The position numbers and the translations under genes are program-made. A stretch of DNA of 64,000 bases from Paenibacillus macerans (lineage in GTDB: Bacteria; Bacillota; Bacilli; Paenibacillales; Paenibacillaceae), in NCBI RefSeq assembly GCF_023715465.1, contig NZ_JAMBOE010000012.1, positions 111,081-175,080 on the forward strand. The letters are read 5' to 3'. Below, piece by piece: positions 49,701-59,604 of the stretch. The notes under the pieces are model-generated. The model saw only the letters and a list, made by a program, of their open reading frames with translations, had not been told where the DNA came from and did not search any database. Position 1 is the first letter of the stretch; the number at the start of each line of letters is the position of its first letter.

Positions 49701-50798
49701 TTACCAGAGGAAATCGGTGGATACCAGTTTCTTCACATCAAAATTATTTTTGATGACGCCAATGGAATGATAGAAATAAACCACATCCTTCATCGTGTTG
49801 TATAACCAGCCGCCTTCGTCCATCCCTTCATGGTTGTCGTCCAGCGTATACAGGTGGACGGTCGGGAACATTTCCTTGACTTCCGCGGCGCTGACCTGCA
49901 GATCATCGGCCGTCACTTCCGCTGCGTCGTCCAGATTGCTGTTGACGTATTGCGTGGCGTCTTCCACGGCTTTCAGCGTGTTTTGCAGCCATTCCGGTTT
50001 TGCTTCGGCGTTTTTGGCCGAGACGACGATCACGTCCAGGATCGTGTTCTCTAAGTCGGCGGTGGAGATGATCACATTGCCGCCCCGCGAGGTTACGCCT
50101 TGAGACAGGTATGGCTCAAACGTCGTGGCGGCGTCGACGCTGCCGGCGACGAAGGCGGCCCCGCCTTTGCCCGGCCCCATGTCGACGAGCTTGACGTCAT
50201 CCACGGTCAGTCCGGCCGTGGCTAACGCTTTTGCCAGCATGTAGTGGGTGACTTCGCCGTATTGGGCCGTGACCGACTTCCCCTTCAGATCAGAGACCGT
50301 TTTGATGCTTTTATCGGCCACGATGCCGTCCGCTCCCTTTGATGCGTTGTGCAGGTACACGATTTTCGGGAGATCGGCAATGTCGGTGCCCTCTTCAATG
50401 AGGGCGTTTATCGAAATGAGATAGGATTGCAGCGTCGTAAAAGCGATATCGACGTCCCCGGTCATCACGCTCATGAGCGGGGAAGTGGCGCCGAAAGCGC
50501 CAATTTGCACATCCACGCCGTGGGCCAGGTCAAACTCCTTGTCATCGAGGGCGTAGACCCCGATACCTCCGATAAACGGCGCATACGCCGTTTTGACGGT
50601 CACGGGCGCGGAGGAGCCCGCCGCGCCGTTCGAGCCTGCCGCCGACCCGGCGGCGTTGGCCGGGCTATTGCCTCCGCCGCCGGTCGTCCCGCTGGCGGAA
50701 TTGCCGTTTCCGCATGCGATCACACCGAACATCATGGCCGTTAATAGCAGCAGCGTTGCCCCCGTTTTCATCAAGCCGCGTTTCTTTTGTCTCGTCAT
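49701..50798 (-). CDS. ABC transporter substrate-binding lipoprotein (NMT1/SsuA-like)
   Basis: A 365-residue lipoprotein. The signal peptide ends in the lipobox GVIAC, so Cys is the mature N-terminus; a Gly/Ser/Ala-rich linker follows. The mature domain (VKTAYAPFIGGIGVYALDDKEFDLAHGVDVQIGAFGATSPLMSVMTGDVDIAFTTLQSYL and ...GKSVTAQYGEVTHYMLAKAL) is the type-2 fold of taurine/nitrate/sulfonate-type binding proteins. It should deliver the operon's substrate to the SsuBC-like permease and ATPase encoded three genes upstream. TTGGAGG lies nine bases before the ATG. The substrate is not evident; guanidine, ureides or an amide are options. Confidence 0.85.
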   Translation of the reverse strand: MTRQKKRGLMKTGATLLLLTAMMFGVIACGNGNSASGTTGGGGNSPANAAGSAAGSNGAAGSSAPVTVKTAYAPFIGGIGVYALDDKEFDLAHGVDVQIGAFGATSPLMSVMTGDVDIAFTTLQSYLISINALIEEGTDIADLPKIVYLHNASKGADGIVADKSIKTVSDLKGKSVTAQYGEVTHYMLAKALATAGLTVDDVKLVDMGPGKGGAAFVAGSVDAATTFEPYLSQGVTSRGGNVIISTADLENTILDVIVVSAKNAEAKPEWLQNTLKAVEDATQYVNSNLDDAAEVTADDLQVSAAEVKEMFPTVHLYTLDDNHEGMDEGGWLYNTMKDVVYFYHSIGVIKNNFDVKKLVSTDFLW

Positions 50799-50851
50799 GA
50801 TTTCTCGCCTCCAACTATTTTTTTTTATTTGATTACATCCGGTGAATTAGC

Positions 50852-52211
50852 CTAGCCCACCAGATTGCGAATCCATTTGTTGCTCCGGATGCGAAGCCGG
50901 ACAAGCACGTATTTGCAAACATCGTCAATGATGACGAAGAGATAAACGGTTTCGATGCCGAGATTCAGTGTATAGCCGGCAAGGAACGTCAGCGGAAGCG
51001 AGACGCACCATAGGGCGGCATTGTCGATGATGAAGCACATCTTCGTATCTCCGCCGGCGCGCAGCGTCCCCATGATGTGCACGAAGTTCATTCCCTTAAT
51101 CGGCATGATGACGGCGAGGTAAACGACGATCAGCATGACGTTGTCCCGCACCGTATCCGAGATGCCTTGATAAAGCTGGAGCATCAGCGGCGTACCCAAA
51201 ACCATGACCGCTCCGGTCAAAATGCCGAACAGGGCGGTATAGGCTTCCATGCGCTTGACGTAATAGGGCGCTTTTTCCGGGCGGCCTTCGCCGATCATCT
51301 GTCCGAGCATGATCGCGGCCGCCTGTCCGGTGCCGATGAAGAAAGCGATGAGCAGCTGCTCCAGCACCTTGGCGATCCCCACGGCCGCGCCGACGGTATA
51401 GCTCATATGGTAAAAGACGACGCTGTACAGAGCGTAGCCGATGCTCCAAACCGTTTCATTGATGATGACGGGAAAAGAGGTTTTGAAAAAAACAGCCAGG
51501 AAATCCCGCTTGGCCGCGAACAAATCGCCGGCCGCCGGTGCGAAGTCGCGGAATTTGCCGTACAGCACCGCCGTCATAATGAGCATTTCGACGCATCTCG
51601 CGGCGACGATTGCGTAAGCGGCCCCTTGGATGCCCAGTGCCGGCATGCCGAATTTCCCGAAAATCAGCCCATAGCTCAGCGCGATGTCGATCAGGATGGT
51701 CAGCACGGTAATGCGCAGCGGGAAGCCTGGACGGCCGATATTCCGGAAGATCATCGTGCAGGCGAGCGATAGTCCTGTCGGCAAATAGCTGAGACAGACC
51801 ACTTGCAGATAGCGTCCCGCCGCCGCGACCACTTCGCTTTCGTTGGAGAATACCCGCAGCGCCTGCTCCGGCCGGAAAAGCCCAATCGCCGTAAACCCTC
51901 CGCTGACACCCAGGATGAGGACGAAGGCGAGCGCCGATGCGATTTTTAGCTGGCGCCGGTCTCCTTTGCCGTAAAATTGCGACAGGAAAATGGTGGCCCC
52001 GCTGACGATGCCGACGATAACCAGATTCAGAATGAAAAAGACTTGGCCGGCCAGGCTGGTGGCCGACACCTGCAGGTCGCCAAGCTGGCCCACCATCACC
52101 GAGCTGAGCGTGTTCGTGATGCTCGTAACCATGCTTTGCAGGCCGATCGGCAGCGACAGAAGCAGGAAGCTTTTTAGAAACGGAGCATCCTCACGAAAGG
52201 TCGACAGGAGG

Positions 52212-52234
<23 letters not shown>
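50852..52234 (-). CDS. MATE-family efflux transporter
   Basis: A 460-residue membrane protein with about 12 hydrophobic segments. The MATE-family layout shows in LLSLPIGLQSMVTSITNTLSSVMVGQLG near the N-terminus and the symmetric second half beginning FFKTSFPVIINETVWSIGYALYSVVF. It expels cations or drugs in exchange for Na+ or H+. It overlaps the end of the ABC ATPase gene by 23 bases, and sits inside a catabolic operon between the ATPase and its binding protein, which is unusual. It might export a toxic intermediate. The start at 52234 or the ATG at 52225 (AGGA nine bases upstream) are both possible. Confidence 0.85.
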
Positions 52235-53015
<781 letters not shown>

Positions 53016-53051
53016 GATTATTTCCCCCTTCCATGGCATCGCAGTATGAGT

Positions 53052-53858
53052 TTAGAGGTCTTCGGCCCAGTGAAACAGCAGCTTGTTGATGTAAGCGAAA
53101 ATGCGGTCGAACAGCAGTCCCAACAGACCGATGACGAAGATGCCGCCGAAAATGATGTAGGTTTTCATGAAGCGTTCGGCAATCATGATGCTGTAGCCCA
53201 GGCCGGAGCTGGAGGCGAGCATTTCCGCCATAATCAAATAGGTCCAGGCCCAGCCCATAACCATCCGCATCGTGTCCATCACGCTTGGCATCATCGCGGG
53301 AATGATCACGCTGCGAATAACCTGCCCTTGTGTGGCACCGAGCGTATAGGCGGTATTGATGAGGTCGATTTGGATGTTTTTTACGATGTCGGCGATCATG
53401 GCTGTCATGGAAAAAACGGCTCCGACGACGATAATCGTGATTTTGGCGGTTTCGCCGACACCGGTCCAGACCATAATAAGCGGGATCAAGGCGGAAACCG
53501 GAAGGTAGCGGAAAAACTCGATCAACGGCTTCATCACCGCGTTTACGACCTTATAGGCCCCCGAAAGCAGGCCCAGCGGAACGCCGATCAGAATGGAGAT
53601 CAGGAAGCCCATCAACACCCGGTAGCAGCTGACGCCGATGTCTCCCCAGAGGCTTCCGTCTTGAAGGACGGAGAACAAGTAGGTGAAGGTCGCCTCCGGC
53701 GTCGGCAAAAAAATTGGATTGATGCCGGAAAAATGGCTCCCGGCATACCACAGCGCAATCAGCAGCAGAAACGTTACCGCCATGATCGTATTGAACAGGC
53801 GCGGAGGGATGTCCCGGCGAATTCGAAACAGGGTGCGCGGCTGGCTTCGGTGGTTCAT
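53052..53858 (-). CDS. ABC transporter permease (SsuC/TauC-like)
   Basis: A 268-residue inner-membrane permease with six hydrophobic segments (first: IMAVTFLLLIALWYAG). The EAA loop reads NTAYTLGATQGQVIRSVIIPAMMPSVMDTMRMVMGWAW, which docks the ATPase. A periplasmic-loop motif SVLQDGSLWGDIGVSCYRVLMGFLI before TM2 is typical of this class. It is encoded between the regulator and the ATPase, and all three are on one message. The substrate is undetermined. Confidence 0.9.
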   Translation of the reverse strand: MNHRSQPRTLFRIRRDIPPRLFNTIMAVTFLLLIALWYAGSHFSGINPIFLPTPEATFTYLFSVLQDGSLWGDIGVSCYRVLMGFLISILIGVPLGLLSGAYKVVNAVMKPLIEFFRYLPVSALIPLIMVWTGVGETAKITIIVVGAVFSMTAMIADIVKNIQIDLINTAYTLGATQGQVIRSVIIPAMMPSVMDTMRMVMGWAWTYLIMAEMLASSSGLGYSIMIAERFMKTYIIFGGIFVIGLLGLLFDRIFAYINKLLFHWAEDL

Positions 53859-53888
53859 TTTTAATTCCCCCTTTGTGGTTTGAATGCT

Positions 53889-55523
53889 CTACTCTCCCAT
53901 TTCGTATATTTTCAAGCCCAGCTGCAGTTGAAGCCGCGCTTCCGGATCGTCGAACGAGATGCCCAGCAAGGACTTGATTTTATCGAGGCGGTACACAACG
54001 GTATTGTAGTGCGTGTACATATTTTGAGCGGTAAGCTTGATGTTGCCGCCCATTTGAAAATAGACCTTCAGCGTTTGAATCAGGCTGGAGTGATGCGCTT
54101 CATCGTATACAACCAGCGGCTTTACGTAACGGCCCAAATATTTGTCCACATTGGCGTGTTTGGGCAAAAGGCTGAGGACGGCGTAGATGCCGAGCCGTTC
54201 CCACGTAATCAGCCTGGCGTTCTCTTTGCTGATGCATGAGGCGGTGTATAAGTTTTCCGCGTCGATATAGCTGTCGTTCACCGCGAGCGGCCCGCTTGCT
54301 TCACCGACGCATAGGGAGAAGTCGTCCGTTCCGCATACGTCCGTGATGTGGCGGAATAACGGTTCGGTATCCTCCGGCGTGAGTACGGCCCCGCTATTGG
54401 CCGTTTGCGGCAGGAGCCCGATGATTTTGCCGCCGATGCTCGTAAACAGGCTGTCGTTTGGCGCGGAGCGGGTAAGCTCGGCGATCAAGCCGCTATCCAA
54501 AGCGGGCGGCGAGCCGGCATGAAATTTGACGATCGCTGCCCGGTAGGTTTTGGAGGAGAGACCGTCGTATCCGTAGAGCCGGCCTTTAATATCGAGTTGC
54601 TCCGCGCTGGGAACGACTCCGGTCAGCCAGTCCTTGATAAAATCGTCGAAGTATTTGGCTTTTACCAGGTTGTACGTGTTTTCGCCGCTCAGCCTGATGT
54701 TGATCAGCGGCAAAATCCGCGATACGGTGGACAGGTCCAGCTCGGTGCATTCGCCGTTTTTCTCGGCCAACAGCACAAGAATCGGGTCCTTCTCCGCCTC
54801 CCAAAGATTGAATACATGCAGGCGGACGTCGCTGCCCTTGGGCGGCTTGCCCGGGACCGTGATGACGCTGCGGCTTTGGGGGGAGTTGGAATTCAGGTTC
54901 ATCAAACGCTCGCGGAACGGGGAGAAGTAGGTGGTATGCCGCGGCGAGGCGATCATCCGGCCTTCGGCACCTAAAATGCAGAGCGGATTGCCGACCATCG
55001 CTTCAACCGCCTCCACGATCCGCGGCATTTCGCGGCCGTGCAGCATCAGTTCCGCCACTTGCTCTAGCCGCTGCTGCAGCAACAGGACGTTTTTCGTTTC
55101 TAGCGAAATTACCTTTTCCATCACCTCGCGTACGACGTTGGAGAAGATCGTCGACTCCGGCAGCTCGAAGAGCGGCAGTTCATACGCCTCGGCGCAGTCG
55201 ATAATCTGCCTGGGGATGTCCGTAATGAACCGCTTGGGCTTGATGCCGAGCGCGGCCACGCCGCGTTCGACCAGCCGCGGGATGATCTCCAGGAAGGCGT
55301 CCATATTATGGTGGTGCGAGTAGCCGGTCGTCACCAAAAATTCGTTAGCCTGGGCCCAATTCTGGATATCGGGAACTTCCATAATGTTGACCCGGCTGAT
55401 GGCGTTGTCCAGCCGGCATTCGCCCGCCAGCAGCTTTAGGTTGGGGAGTGAGTTCATATGAAACAGGTCTGCGCAGCGGAATTCGCGTGCCAAAGGCTCC
55501 GTTAAACGACGGGTCGTGTTCAT
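53889..55523 (-). CDS. PucR-family transcriptional regulator
   Basis: A 544-residue regulator. Residues ~15-140 are the PucR N-terminal (purine-catabolism) domain (ADLFHMNSLPNLKLLAGECRLDNAISRVNIMEVPDIQNWAQANEFLVTTGY). Residues ~150-440 form a GGDEF-like/GAF-like sensor part. The C-terminus carries the HTH_30 DNA-binding domain (LIQTLKVYFQMGGNIKLTAQNMYTHYNTVVYRLDKIKSLLG). The start at 55523 has GGGAGCG upstream; a longer frame adds 74 residues of antisense-like sequence. PucR in Bacillus activates purine-ureide breakdown when nitrogen is poor. Within this operon it is probably the pathway-specific sensor of substrate or allophanate. Confidence 0.9.
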   Translation of the reverse strand: MNTTRRLTEPLAREFRCADLFHMNSLPNLKLLAGECRLDNAISRVNIMEVPDIQNWAQANEFLVTTGYSHHHNMDAFLEIIPRLVERGVAALGIKPKRFITDIPRQIIDCAEAYELPLFELPESTIFSNVVREVMEKVISLETKNVLLLQQRLEQVAELMLHGREMPRIVEAVEAMVGNPLCILGAEGRMIASPRHTTYFSPFRERLMNLNSNSPQSRSVITVPGKPPKGSDVRLHVFNLWEAEKDPILVLLAEKNGECTELDLSTVSRILPLINIRLSGENTYNLVKAKYFDDFIKDWLTGVVPSAEQLDIKGRLYGYDGLSSKTYRAAIVKFHAGSPPALDSGLIAELTRSAPNDSLFTSIGGKIIGLLPQTANSGAVLTPEDTEPLFRHITDVCGTDDFSLCVGEASGPLAVNDSYIDAENLYTASCISKENARLITWERLGIYAVLSLLPKHANVDKYLGRYVKPLVVYDEAHHSSLIQTLKVYFQMGGNIKLTAQNMYTHYNTVVYRLDKIKSLLGISFDDPEARLQLQLGLKIYEMGE

Positions 55524-55554
55524 GATTGTTCGCTCCCTTCTCTCCTGCTTTCTT

Positions 55555-57303
55555 TTATCCTGTGGCGGGCTCGCCGCTGTGGCTCTTGCTCCGCTCCGCG
55601 GCCGCCCAGCCGCCGTAGCGGGTGATGTCTTCTCCGCCCGGCTCGGCGTAAGGCTCGCAAAGGAAGCCGGTGACCTCGCTTCCGTTTTGCAGCTCGATCT
55701 TGCCCAGCCCGAGCGGCGCGGGCACCTTGCGGATGAACTCGCCAAGCCGATGCAGCGGAATCCGCCAGACCTCCAGCTCGATCGAGCTGCCTGGCGTGGA
55801 GCGGATCAGGCCCGGCTTCGGAGGGTTCGATTGCAGCCGGATCAGGCGGTAGCATGGGGCCGTCCGGTCCGGCCGCAGGAAGGAGGCGCCGCATTCCAGC
55901 AGCTGTTTTTCCAGCGGGAATCCCCGCATATGCAAGCCGCAGACGGCCAGTTCGATCGAATCGGTCTGCATAAACTCGGCGGCGGCACCCTTCAGGATGT
56001 GGTCCTGGCCGCGCAAGGCAAACATCGTGATGCCGAAAGGCAGCCGCTCGCCGGCGTAATCGGACGGCAGCGCAATGGCCGTCAGATCGAGCAGGTTGCA
56101 GTGGTTGGTGTAGTAGCCCATGTCGCTGTTTGCGGCTACCGGTTCGGCAGCGACCTGCTCCCGCGTATACGTTCCGCCGCAGGTCGGCATGATGAGAATG
56201 GCGTCCCGCAGCAGCGCGCCGGTCTGCTCTTTATAGCCGCGAAGCTGGTGCTGCGCCGTAAACACGGAGGCGGCGTCGTACCCTCGTTCACGCGAGGAGC
56301 GGAGGACTTGCTCCGTCACCGGGAAGATGTCGCCGGGATGCGATTCGACGAATTCTCCTAAATCGGACCAGCGCTCCGCGATCCACGGGCCGTCATACAG
56401 GATGCTGGACACCTTGCGGAAAATGCCGCAATCGATGTATTCGATGGGGATTCCGCATTGCTCCAGCCGTTTTACCGCTTTGTCCCAAGCGGAGCGGTAA
56501 GCGTCTTTGTGATTGCCGTAAAAGAACAGCGGCTCCTCCGGCAGCAGCAGCTTCCGCGGCTTGCCCGATGCGATGGGCGGATTGAAGCGGAATCCGCCTT
56601 CGTTGTGGGCATCCTGCTCCCGTATTCCCCGGGCAACGGAATCGACAAGATAAGCGTCCTCCAGCGCGGACGTGAACACCGTTACGCAATCGAGACTGGC
56701 GCAGGCCGGAACGATGCCTTTGACCGGCCAGTCGCCGATCGCGGCTTTGTAGCCGATCAGATCGTTCAGCGCGGCGGGAACGCGTCCGGACCCGGCTGTG
56801 TCGGTGCCGAGCGCGAAGACGGCCTGCCCGCGGGCGACGGCCACCGCCGACCCGGCGCTGGAACCGCCGCTGATCAGTTCGGGCAGCAGCGCGTTGTGCG
56901 TTTCGCCGTAAGGGCTGCGGGTGCCGACAAGCCCGGTCGCGAACTGGTCGAGATTGGTTTTGCCGAGCGGGATCGCCCCGGCTTCGGCGAGCCTTCTCAC
57001 CACCTCTGCGCTTTGCTCAGGTGTATAAGCGTAGGCCGGGCAAGCCGCCGTGGTTGGGACGCCCGCCAGATCGATATTGTCTTTAATGGCGAAGGGGACG
57101 CCCCAAAGCGGATATTGCTCCGGATTTTTGTCCTTCAGGCCGTCCAAATAAGGCTGGATAAACGACAGGGACGGAGGAACGATCCAGATGTTTAAGGACT
57201 TGTCTCGTTCGGCCTTTTCAATAATCGCTTCGATCAGCGCCTGCGGCGTTGTCTTCTTGCTCCTGTACATGGCCTTCAACGTAGCGATGGTCAGCTTTTC
57301 CAA
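55555..57303 (-). CDS. atzF: Allophanate hydrolase (AtzF-like)
   Basis: A 582-residue amidase-signature enzyme. The Ser-cisSer-Lys triad is intact: Lys74 (PFAIKDNIDLAG), Ser148/149 (SGGSSAGSAVAVA) and Ser172 (TDTAGSGRVPAA). Residues ~465-575 form the C-terminal AtzF domain (LAVCGLHMRGFPLEKQLLECGA ... GFLCEPYAEPGGEDITRYGGW), which separates allophanate hydrolases from other amidases. It converts allophanate to two NH3 and two CO2 (the second step partly spontaneous). It heads the minus-strand operon; a TnrA/GlnR-like box lies 60-76 bases upstream. Products of the divergent carboxyguanidine deiminase would be its substrate. Confidence 0.92.
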   Translation of the reverse strand: MEKLTIATLKAMYRSKKTTPQALIEAIIEKAERDKSLNIWIVPPSLSFIQPYLDGLKDKNPEQYPLWGVPFAIKDNIDLAGVPTTAACPAYAYTPEQSAEVVRRLAEAGAIPLGKTNLDQFATGLVGTRSPYGETHNALLPELISGGSSAGSAVAVARGQAVFALGTDTAGSGRVPAALNDLIGYKAAIGDWPVKGIVPACASLDCVTVFTSALEDAYLVDSVARGIREQDAHNEGGFRFNPPIASGKPRKLLLPEEPLFFYGNHKDAYRSAWDKAVKRLEQCGIPIEYIDCGIFRKVSSILYDGPWIAERWSDLGEFVESHPGDIFPVTEQVLRSSRERGYDAASVFTAQHQLRGYKEQTGALLRDAILIMPTCGGTYTREQVAAEPVAANSDMGYYTNHCNLLDLTAIALPSDYAGERLPFGITMFALRGQDHILKGAAAEFMQTDSIELAVCGLHMRGFPLEKQLLECGASFLRPDRTAPCYRLIRLQSNPPKPGLIRSTPGSSIELEVWRIPLHRLGEFIRKVPAPLGLGKIELQNGSEVTGFLCEPYAEPGGEDITRYGGWAAAERSKSHSGEPATG

Positions 57304-57704
57304 GATGTGAACCCCTCTCTCTCAAAATTTGCTACCATAATGGAAAATTAAAAAAACATTTGTGTAATATTTTATGACTTAAAATGTCAATAAATTACTG
57401 TAAAGCTCTTTGGTTTGTGGATTAGCGTGATGTAATCTGACATGATGTTATGGCTTTTATTATTGTCGTTGTTGTCGAAGACTGTCAAGATACCACGAAT
57501 CGGACTCGATATTTTTATGGTTCGTCCACAGAAATGGTGCCTTCCTCCCTCTGGAATTTGTGTGCGGTCCACAAATAATTGCCGGGAGAATTATGAACGT
57601 ATTCAATAAGGGCGCGGGAAAGTCCGCTGTTTGCGTGGGTTTTGAAGATGTGCTTGTTTCAGTTAGCGGGAACTTTTCTTCAGAATTATTTACATTTATT
57701 TGAT
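57304..57704. other. Divergent intergenic region, atzF side
   Basis: 400 bases of AT-rich DNA between atzF and the promoter of the deiminase genes. It contains the one-mismatch GlnR/TnrA-like box at 57363-57379. Two short open frames on the minus strand (57387-57572, 57460-57711) lack ribosome binding sites and are not called. Confidence 0.55.
57363..57379 (-). promoter_or_regulatory. TnrA/GlnR-like box upstream of atzF (one mismatch)
   Basis: TGTAATATTTTATGACT matches TGTNA-N7-TNACA except for the last base. On the minus strand it overlaps a possible -10 (TATTAC) behind TTGACA at about 57389-57394, which would fit nitrogen control of the atzF operon. Confidence 0.4.
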
Positions 57705-57745
57705 TTGACAAGGAAATAATCTTGTTGTTATGTTATCTAACATAA
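57705..57745 (+). promoter_or_regulatory. Promoter with perfect TnrA/GlnR box
   Basis: TTGACA at 57705-57710 and TATGTT at 57729-57734 form the promoter. TGTTATGTTATCTAACA (57726-57742) fits the TnrA/GlnR consensus TGTNA-N7-TNACA exactly. The core TTATGTTA-TC-TAACATAA is a perfect palindrome covering the -10, suggesting repression by GlnR when nitrogen is plentiful. Confidence 0.7.
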
Positions 57746-57765
57746 AATAAAATAGTTTAATGGTT

Positions 57766-57912
57766 TACTAGGGTTCCGTCTGGAAACAGAGTCTGGTCCG
57801 AGAGTAAACGGTCCCGTGCATGGGGGACTACACGGAAGGATAAAAACCTGGGAGATATCGTAAGGGCGCGCGCCTAGCTGCGTTTAAAGATGTCTTCCTT
57901 TTGTTTTTCCTT
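57766..57912 (+). ncRNA. Guanidine-I riboswitch (ykkC/yxkD type) with terminator platform
   Basis: The aptamer at about 57766-57857 shows the landmark conserved strings of the ykkC class: ACTAGGGTTCCG, CTGGTCCGAGAG, ACACGG..GGATAAAA and CCTGGGAGA in order and at normal spacing. Downstream, CTTCC at 57893 onward followed by TTTTGTTTTT could pair with the GGAAG of the aptamer's 3' part, giving a terminator that forms without ligand. It precedes the two DUF1989 genes, matching the class's known link to guanidine carboxylation genes. Confidence 0.88.
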
Positions 57913-57956
57913 CCGAAAGTTGGCGCGAACCGCCAGGAAAAAAGGAGTGGATAGCC

Positions 57957-58673
57957 GTGAACGTGATTTGGAGCGAAACGATGCACCGGGGAGGCAAATG
58001 GTCCGGAGTGATCGGCAGGGGCAAGCTGATTCGTCTGACGGCCCTGGAAGAAGGGGCGAATGTTGCAATGCTGATGTACCACGCCCGCGATTTGACGGAA
58101 CGGTACAATATGCCGGATACGCTCAAAGCCCAACACACCGCGCATTTAACGAAGGGGAACGTACTTATGAGCGACAACGGCCGGGTGCTGGCAAGCATCG
58201 TTCAGGATGATTTGGGTTGGCATGACCCGTTAGGGGGCTACACGACGCGAGAATCCACCGACGCGAAATACGGCCTAAGCCGGTATCAGGAGAAGCGCAA
58301 CGAATGGCTGCGCAGCGGCCAGGAAAATTTGGCGGTGGAGCTTACCCGCGGCGGGCTTGGCAACCGGGATTTGTCGCCGGTGGTCAACTGGTTTTCCAAA
58401 GTGTTCTGCGACGAGGAAGGTAATATGAATTTCGACCAAGGTCACTGCGCTGCGGGACAGACAGTCACACTGCGTACGGAAATGGATGTGCTCGTTATCT
58501 TTTCGAATACCCCCCATCCGTTGGATCCGCGAGAGCCGTACCCGTCGGTGCCGGTCAAGATCGAAGTGCTGCCCGGATTGCCGGTTGATTCGCTGGACCC
58601 GTGCGTTAACCACCGTCCGGAGAACCGCCGGGCTTTTGATAACACGTGGAATTATTATGCGCTGCAATGCTAA
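57957..58673 (+). CDS. cgdA: Carboxyguanidine deiminase subunit A (DUF1989, urea-amidolyase-associated protein 1)
   Basis: A 238-residue DUF1989 protein: GRGKLIRLTALEEGANVAMLMYHARDLTERYNMPDTLKAQHTAHLTKGNVLMSDNGRVLASIVQDDLGWHDPLGG matches the UAAP1 type. A Cys/His set (VFCDEEGNMNFDQGHCAAGQ, HDPLGG) could bind metal. These proteins were first annotated as urea-carboxylase-associated and are now known as one half of the heterodimeric deiminase converting carboxyguanidine to allophanate and ammonia. The start is GTG at 57957 with AAAGGAG nine bases upstream; the riboswitch lies in its leader. The second subunit follows 31 bases on. Confidence 0.88.
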   Translation: MNVIWSETMHRGGKWSGVIGRGKLIRLTALEEGANVAMLMYHARDLTERYNMPDTLKAQHTAHLTKGNVLMSDNGRVLASIVQDDLGWHDPLGGYTTRESTDAKYGLSRYQEKRNEWLRSGQENLAVELTRGGLGNRDLSPVVNWFSKVFCDEEGNMNFDQGHCAAGQTVTLRTEMDVLVIFSNTPHPLDPREPYPSVPVKIEVLPGLPVDSLDPCVNHRPENRRAFDNTWNYYALQC

Positions 58674-58704
58674 ATGACGTAAAAGAAAAAAGGAGGTTAA
58701 ACAT

Positions 58705-59361
58705 ATGAAGGCATTTTATCGGGTGGAAAGTTCCCGGGTGGCCGAAACGGCGGTTTGTGACGAGGTCATACCGGCGGGCCAAGGCTGGATGCATGAGCTT
58801 GGGCCGGGGCAGGTGCTGCGTATCGTGGATCTGGAGGGGAACCAGGCGGCGGATACACTGTTTTACGATGCCGACAATCCTGAGGATCATTTTAGCGCCG
58901 TGCGGACGATTCATGCGCAGAATAACATTTACCTGACAACGGGCTCCGCGCTGCTTGCCGAATCGGGCAAGGAACTGGCCCGGATCGTCGCCGATACGTG
59001 CGGACGTCACGATACGCTGGGCGGGGCGTGCTCGTCCCAGAGCAACACGGTCCGCTACGCCCATGAGAAAGGCTACATGCACAACTGCCGCGATACGTTT
59101 ATGCTGGAGTTGTCGAAGCATCCGGAAGGCCACTTATACGGGAAACGTGATTTGTCGCCGAATATCAACTTTTTTATGAACGTGCCGGTTACGCCGGAAG
59201 GCGGGCTGACCTTCGAAGACGGCGTATCGGGGCCGGGCTGCTATGTGGAAGTTCAGTCGAGCTGCCGCTCCATGGTGCTGATCAGCAATTGCCCGCAGCT
59301 CAACAATCCGTGCAACGCCTACAATCCGACGCCAATCCGCGTGCTGATCTGGAACGAGTAG
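58705..59361 (+). CDS. cgdB: Carboxyguanidine deiminase subunit B (DUF1989, urea-amidolyase-associated protein 2)
   Basis: A 218-residue DUF1989 protein of the UAAP2 type: GQGWMHELGPGQVLRIVDLEGNQAADTLFYDADNPEDHFSAVRTIHAQNNIYLTTGSALLAE, DTCGRHDTLGGACSSQSNTVRYAHEKGYMHNCRDTF and PNINFFMNVPVTPEGGLTFEDG. The Cys/His cluster CGRHDTLGGACS is the likely metal or catalytic site. AAAAGGAGG lies seven bases from the ATG. With the first subunit it would supply allophanate to the divergently encoded allophanate hydrolase. Guanidine carboxylase, which makes the substrate, is not in this window. A terminator follows the gene. Confidence 0.88.
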   Translation: MKAFYRVESSRVAETAVCDEVIPAGQGWMHELGPGQVLRIVDLEGNQAADTLFYDADNPEDHFSAVRTIHAQNNIYLTTGSALLAESGKELARIVADTCGRHDTLGGACSSQSNTVRYAHEKGYMHNCRDTFMLELSKHPEGHLYGKRDLSPNINFFMNVPVTPEGGLTFEDGVSGPGCYVEVQSSCRSMVLISNCPQLNNPCNAYNPTPIRVLIWNE

Positions 59362-59411
59362 AAGCCCGATATTCAAGAGCATCGGAGAATTTTACGCAAG
59401 TAGTCTTGCGA

Positions 59412-59449
59412 ATGCCTGCCTCTATTAACTATGGGGCGGGTATTTTTTG
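59412..59449 (+). terminator. Terminator after cgdB
   Basis: ATGCCTGCCTC pairs with GGGGCGGGTAT (with G-U pairs), followed by TTTTTT. Confidence 0.7.
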
Positions 59450-59550
59450 TCTAAACGGGGCGGAGGGACATATCAATTGTAAAATGAATGTAAAATATTG
59501 GATTAAAACCAGTATATAAGATTCCATGGAAAATAGAGTATTTTTTTTAA
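59450..59550. other. Short intergenic DNA before the cellulase promoter
   Basis: AT-rich with no recognised feature. Confidence 0.4.
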
Positions 59551-59604
59551 TTGACAAATTATTCCTCCTATGTATACGATGAAACTAGTTTGCAAGCGTT
59601 TCTT
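59551..59604 (+). promoter_or_regulatory. Cellulase promoter with cre-like site
   Basis: TTGACA (59551-59556), 16 bases, TATACG (59573-59578). TGCAAGCGTTTCTT (59591-59604) follows immediately and resembles the left half of the CcpA cre consensus, as upstream of the xylanase. Confidence 0.5.

Noticed and set aside
55524..55745. 74-residue N-terminal extension of the PucR regulator
   Set aside because: The extra sequence is Arg/Ser-rich shadow of atzF; the family begins near the ATG at 55523, which has a ribosome binding site.
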